Source: Nageia nagi (lineage: Eukaryota > Pinophyta). Taken from it: a stretch of 64,000 nt of DNA. Below, in pieces: positions 58,405 through 64,000 of this stretch. Location of the stretch: NCBI GenBank assembly GCA_050084985.1, contig JBITNC010000002.1, forward strand, positions 24,366,001 through 24,430,000. Reading direction: 5' to 3'. The notes beneath the pieces are model-generated. The model ran no database searches and was not told the origin of the DNA. It saw nothing but the letters and a program-made list of their open reading frames with translations. The translations under genes and the position numbers were made by a program. How positions within the stretch are numbered: position 1 is the first letter of the stretch; each line of letters begins with the position of its first letter.

Positions 58405-59286
58405 GTTGTTGATTCATGTTGCTGGTTAAATATTTAACATAAATTAATTTATTGGACTAATTTTAAATATCTATACTTTGACCACCTTATCGTAATTGAA
58501 TTTTAATTCTTTTTAAAGCTTAAAAACTAGATTAAAAGAAAGCAAAAAAAATTCATATCTACATATTTCCAAATTCTATAGATAATTAATTCAAATAATC
58601 AATTCCACATTTAATTTCATTTTTTTAACAATTTGTATCATTCTATCCCATCTTAACAATTTCTTTATATATATGTCTATATTCTTTAAATTATCATTAT
58701 AATTCACACTGTTTTATGCGCCAAAACACTTAATTCTCCTCTTAAAAACTATAGATGTACCAAATAGGTGGAAGAATTTCAACTTCCATCAGGATTCAGA
58801 TTCCTTTGTGAAGGGTTCATTTGATTTAGCTATACGTTTATTTAGAAAAATTATATCTTGAATTGCAGTTTAAGATCTGAAATTCCAAATCCTTCAAAGT
58901 TTCAAAAACAAGTATCAATGAAATTGTAGCACATCAATTTACCCACTACGGATTAGAATGTATTAGCTTCATAGTTCATACCATCCTCAGAAACAACGGA
59001 ATGTAAGCTTTACCTATCCGGTCATTGTGGCAGGCGTTTATCCCTATCTTTTTTCTCTTTTCTCTCACACTTTTGTGATCTCCAATCTCGCGTGCTATCT
59101 ATCTGTGGTGAAGTCACAATCGCTTCAAATTGTAAAAGTTGATTTCCAGTACTACTGTCGATCTCTTTTGGTCCAGAATGGGGGAATCATGGAGACTTTC
59201 ACTTTTTTTTTTCTTCTTTCGTTCGTGTCATTTATGAAGATGACATGAAATTTGTACTGAATCTATTAGATATTGCACTGCACTTT
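58403..59286. other. No gene recognised
   Basis: AT-rich. A plus frame at 59027-59248 is hydrophobic and T-rich and lacks recognisable motifs. Confidence 0.4.
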
Positions 59287-59550
59287 TTATTCTTGCTGCT
59301 TGCAAACTTTGGCCATATCTGTAGGGTACGAGGTAAAGGTGAAAGTGTTAGCAATCATTCTCTCTGTGAACTGGTAAGAACAATCACAAACTGAGCGGAC
59401 AACAAAGCTTGAAAAACCAAGTAAAGTTGAAGACTTTTGCTTTTGTACAATACTGGTAAGACCCACCATCTCTGTATCTAATAACTGGTCCTTCATAATA
59501 TCATATATCAGGCTACTTGTCATCCAATACTGTGAATATGTCACACTGGC
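59287..59550 (-). CDS. Candidate last exon of an unknown gene
   Basis: A minus frame of about 87 codons ends with TAA at 59287. It reads VTYSQYWMTSSLIYDIMKDQ, then LTSIVQKQKSSTLLGFSSFV and ends MAKVCKQQE. Composition is protein-like and less AT-biased than the surroundings. An acceptor-like TTTTGAAG lies just upstream on the minus strand (about 59556). A second minus frame (60195-59908), with VHMLKKKYKLPTKQNGVISF after a TGATGCAG acceptor-like site, could be another exon. I recognise no family, and it may equally be a decayed gene. Confidence 0.3.
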   Translation of the reverse strand, partial: ASVTYSQYWMTSSLIYDIMKDQLLDTEMVGLTSIVQKQKSSTLLGFSSFVVRSVCDCSYQFTERMIANTFTFTSYPTDMAKVCKQQE

Positions 59551-60699
59551 TTCAAAAGTTTATAGAGTGCCAGTTTGTAGTTATTTACCTATTGTTATTT
59601 ATACTTGCATTGTATGGAAACCACCTACGAGATAAACTTCAGCATTGGCAATTTATTGGGCACAATAAACATCCAAAACTATAGAGGATAAGTTTTGGTT
59701 CCTTGTGGGGACATGGAGAGGGATGGGTGTCTGAATTGTAGGGCCAATGAAAGCAGGAATGGCCTAGAGCTCATAAAATGTTAAGGGGCAAGGTTCACTT
59801 TGGAAACTTGGATATTCAAATAGTGACAGCATAATAATCTTGAAGACATCAACTTGTTGTTATTGTTTCATTGTGTTATTGGTGTGGAATTATGTAGAAT
59901 AAGACGCCTACAGAGATATTTTTTCCAACCAGCAATTGCCAGGCATTAATGAAATGTAGGTCCGTTTACTGTACATTGTCCCTTCAAATAAGATTATTGA
60001 GGGAGGCATTTGAAAAATATAATATAGTTTGAAGATTGTGTGGTCCTTGATATTGTAAGGTAAAACTGAAAAGACAAAGGAAATAACTCCATTCTGCTTC
60101 GTTGGAAGTTTGTATTTTTTCTTCAACATGTGAACTGCATCAGTGGAAAATGTATAAGATAAAATTAAAAAGTTATTGGCTTTGCTGAAGGCCATCCAAA
60201 TAGAGTAAGCGATGGTAAATTGTGCACATACCTGCTATAGGACTCTTTGCAATGTTATCTGTTACATTCTTCTCCATCATATTTTTCATATTGTTAGGAA
60301 TCTTTGTGCATTTCTCGTTTCTTAATGGCAGTTTTAAAATTATTATCAGATCTGAATTTAATTGTTTTAAGTCATCTAACAGTTATGTGGACTTTGGTGT
60401 TCATTTTAAATTATCATATTTATTATTTTGAAAATTATTATAATACTTTATTTCATTTAAATTTGAAATTTAAGAAATGAAGATTAGATCTGGAACTAAG
60501 TTTGAGGTGGTTGTTATTTTAGTGTATAATTTTAGTAATATTTGGAGTTGAGAGCCAAACCATGCATAACCTAGTTTCCTTTTCGATCCCTTCACACACC
60601 CTCTCAAAGATTGTGTGGGAATTGTTGTGTGTGTCATGTTGTCCTATTTGTAATCAATCCATCGTAGATGGATTGATTTCTCCTTAAATAATACCTCTT
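59551..60699. other. No clear gene
   Basis: Contains the possible upstream exon at about 60150-60080 (minus). The rest shows no recognisable feature. Confidence 0.35.
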
Positions 60700-63600
60700 C
60701 TCCATCTGCAAACTCATTTGTTGATGAGAATGCAAGAGAGAGAAATGGAATTGGCAATGGTCATGAACAAGCATCCTAGGAAATTAATCCCTAAGGTATA
60801 AATTCTTTTACCCTTGATATCATTATTCCTCTTCTTTTGAGTTCAACAATGCATGTTCTTAGTAAGAAGGTCATACTATCATTGGATATTTTCTTGGATG
60901 TATCCCCTTTGATTCCATCTTTAGGACATGGATTTAGAATTAGTGGAACTCCTATGGCATTTTTGTCAAGCAACTCTAGAATCTCACTAAAGGATTCTTT
61001 CACTTTTTCTTTTCAAACATTGATAATGTTTAGTAAGTTATGAACAAGCATCCTTGCTATGTGAATAATACCTTGCTTATCTATCAACCTTGGAATAATG
61101 AGTTTGTTGTTGCCAAAAATGTCTCTCTTTGTCCCCGTTTGGGTTGAATTCCCTTCCTTCCATTGGTTCTATGGTTTTCTATTCGAATTTTGGCTAGCCT
61201 TATTGGAACCTTTTTCTGTGAGGAACCCTCACACTTCTATGCTTCTCGACTAAATCAATGAATGTGTGTCAAAGTCAATTTGTCATAGAATCTTAAAGAG
61301 TTTATTGATATTAATGTGGTAGATACTATCATCCACTAGCAGGTGGTGTATGTCAACATGCCAAACCCTTGCTATAGATGCCAATTGGTTGCTCATAAGA
61401 TCAAATAATACCCATTAAAGAGAGATAAATTCAAAGTTAAAGAGGAGAATTCTATTATCCCAACCTCAAACACTTTGACTCCACCTAGTAAAGGTGGTTA
61501 TGATGAATGGACCACTATTTATCACAAAAAGGGGAAACAAGCCAAGGTTCCCCAAGGAGGATAAGCCTCTCCAAGCTATGTTCAAGTGATGACTATAAAT
61601 TTGATGCTGTAATTGCAAGCCTAGATCCTTGGTTTAGTTCAAGCCCTAGCTAGTAATTTATCCTCTCGTAGTGTAGAGGGTATTCTTTTTTTCCTGAGAA
61701 TTATTCAATATTTGGAAGCTATAGAGGGTTCTCATGCTCGAGGTTGGAGATCCCATAGCCCCGTAGAAGGATACCTTGCTACTCATGTTGATAAAAAATG
61801 ACAAACAAATTCCATAGAAAAGAACCATGAGAATTTTGTTATCAATCCTATTCAGGTATAGATGGCTCTAAATATGTTGAATGAGGTATGATCATTAATC
61901 AATCAATATGATTTTTTTAATCATAACTAATGGACCTAGCCCATAGATATATGGTTTGAGATGATATTACCTTTTGCACTGATTAGTATGATTTTCTAGA
62001 TTTTATTTGTATGTAAGAAGTTAGAGTTGCTATTTTCCATTTGTAATGTGCATACATGCTTCTTTATCCAAGAAGCCAAATGTATTCTACCAACCATCCT
62101 CATAGAAAAGGAGGATCTATCATTATCCTTACCACTAGATGGAAAGGGAAATTTTTTAATTGGGATGTGGATCCATCAAATAAAGTTGTATGGGCTTTAC
62201 TAGAAGGTGAGGGAATTTTTTTCGACATTGTTGACATCGATGTTGCTAACAATACCTAAGAAAGATTTTCCCTATGGATATAGTGTGCTCTTTCTCTACC
62301 CCTAGCTATTTGCATGATTTATGGGAATTTCAATATGATAGAAATTGTTTTTGACAAAATTAGCCTCATTCCCATCCGATGTGCATTGGAGAAAGAGAAT
62401 CTTATTTTTTTATGAAAAATAAGTTGGTTTTGTCAAATCATAATTCTTATTTTTCAACTAATCATTTTTTTGAAAATATATGGTTTACATGGTCCGAATT
62501 TCAAGTTGGCCATGTAAGAATCCTCACAAGATTGTATAGAGTTATGCTTCAAACCATAGACAATTTTCTTTTCATAGGAGATTACCTTCAGCTCTTATGG
62601 TTGAACTCATTTCTAGTATGATATCCTCAAATCATTCCCCCATTCTGTTTACGATGCTCAACTTGAATTTTTCATAATGGAATTTTAAATCTTAATTTTT
62701 ATTAAATTCATCATTTCTACAACACTCCTCCATGATGAATCATATTCATTGAGCGTAGAATCTTGTCCCTCATCCCTCACTAAGGGAGGGATGCATTGAA
62801 ACGTGGAATGATGCCATTACTTGAACTATAATTTTTCGTCATATCTTAGGTAAGAAATTTTCTCAATTTAGATGGAATTTCTTGTTGGCTCTTAGGAATT
62901 ATGTTTCTCAATCTTTCATTCATCTTAAGGATAATCCTCTTAGCACTTCTCTTCAGGCACTTGTTTCCTAGATCTACCATGAACTTAAAATTATTCAGTT
63001 GTATGAAGCAAAGGGAGCACAAATTAAAGCATGGTAGTTAAATTAGATCAATATTGTGACAAGGTTACAAAGGAATTTTTCTAGAGGCTTTAGCCTCCTC
63101 GCCAATATACTCAATTCAAGGTCATTCAAGATAATTTGTCAAGACTTACTTCTCTTTCTAAATTTTTTGAAGTTTTCACTTTGTCACTATATGCAAGTTT
63201 TTGTTTCCCAACTATACATAGATAAAAGAAAACATGCTTTTCATCTTAACTTAGAAGTTGTTCCTATTAAATTTCTCTCTCTTAGAGAGTGGATTATAAA
63301 TGTCTTATCTTTATGGATGATTTGACAAATGCTCTTTCTCAAATGTTAAATGAAAAAGCTCCTAGCTTAGAAGGCTTCCTTTGTGAGTTCTACAAAGCAT
63401 GCTAGGAATTCATTGGTAATGATCTTCTCAATATTTATCTTGAAGCTTTAGATTCTAGTTCTGTTGGATGAATTAGCAAAAAATAAATTATTAAATTCAT
63501 TCCCAAGAAAGGGGACCCTAAAATTATCACCAATTAGAGATCGATCACCTTATTGAATGTTAGTTACAAGATAATTTCCAAATCTTTAGCCTTGCACCTC

Positions 63601-64000
63601 AAACCTCTGTTGTTGATAATGTTTAGACCAAAACAAACTAGTTTTATTCAAAGTCATTATATTTTGTATAATATCTTGGTGATTTAGGAAGGCATGGAAT
63701 GGGATCAAATGTCAAACCAACATGCCTTACTCATTAAAATAGATTTCAAGAAAGCCTATGATTAGATTGAATGGTAATTTATTCTACCCATGCTTCAAGC
63801 ATTGGAATTTGGCCAATAGTTTATTCGAAATATGAAAATACTATTTCATAATTCTTTTGCAATTCTTTCTCTCAATAATTCCCAATTAGCAGCAATTAGG
63901 CTTTTTAAATTAGTAAGGTAGGGTAACGCTTGTGCACTATCATTGTATGTTCTTGCAACTAAAGCTTTAGCCTTTATTAGTTAACTTCATAGAATATTCC
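60700..64000 (+). pseudogene. LINE (ORF1, endonuclease, reverse transcriptase), running off the window
   Basis: ORF1 remains: a DUF4283-like VPVWVEFPSFHWFYGF at about 61130-61180 and a knuckle VNMPNPCYRCQLVAHKIK at about 61350-61400. Endonuclease: an open frame at 62056-62259 with RKGGSIIILTTRWKGKFFNW and DPSNKVVWALLEGEGIFFDIV, then GNFNMIE at about 62320. Reverse transcriptase: IIKFIPKKGDPKIIT, then LLNVSYKIISKSLALHLKP and LLIKIDFKKAYD (about 63485-63765). At least a dozen stops interrupt the frames, so it is inactive. The 3' part lies beyond base 64000. Domain order matches plant L1-type LINEs. Confidence 0.87.

Overview
This window looks like nuclear DNA from a large, repeat-rich plant genome. 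It is AT-rich and has no bacterial gene packing. Most recognisable coding sequence belongs to decayed retroelements: Ty3/gypsy including a chromovirus, Ty1/copia, and LINEs with a DUF4283/zinc-knuckle ORF1. There are also pentatricopeptide-repeat (PPR) debris and one small intron-containing gene for a probable plastid protein. Old nested elements, long introns and stop-riddled frames would fit a conifer or another giant-genome plant. That is inference; nothing here fixes the species.

Layout. 1-2.1 kb: 3' end of a chromovirus with its 3' LTR. 4.0-4.9 kb: a 21-bp palindromic minisatellite split by a solo LTR related to that element. 9.37-14.6 kb: a complete 5.2-kb LTR element with a perfect target duplication, no pol, and one unidentified ORF. 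15.9-16.1 kb: a near-perfect 230-bp hairpin. 16.3-22.3 kb: a LINE split by a reverse-oriented copia element; both appear to have lost sequence in one deletion. 22.6-30.1 kb: the only convincing host gene, three exons with a 6.9-kb second intron. That intron holds an antisense LINE, itself interrupted by a 1.57-kb TG...CA element with long inverted termini and a 5-bp duplication. 30.8-32 kb: low-complexity tandem sequence. 32.6-35.6 kb: PPR fragments on both strands. 37.2-38.0 and 59.3-60.2 kb: two weak gene candidates. 39.6-53.6 kb: gypsy element A (minus strand) carrying nested gypsy element B (43.7-52.2 kb). 53.7-54.2 kb: a fold-back element, followed by another PPR fragment. 54.6-58.3 kb: the 3' part of an LTR element. 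60.7 kb to the end: a third LINE, plus strand, running off the window.

No bacterial-type operons, CRISPR arrays, rRNA or tRNA genes were seen. The most interesting signals are structural. Several LTRs begin with a shared palindrome of about 40 bp. The 1.57-kb intronic element has LTR-like ends yet inverted termini of about 110 bp. The 5.2-kb element encodes an unrecognised protein. The 230-bp hairpin could act as a small-RNA source. All coordinates come from reading the sequence by eye; no similarity search was possible.
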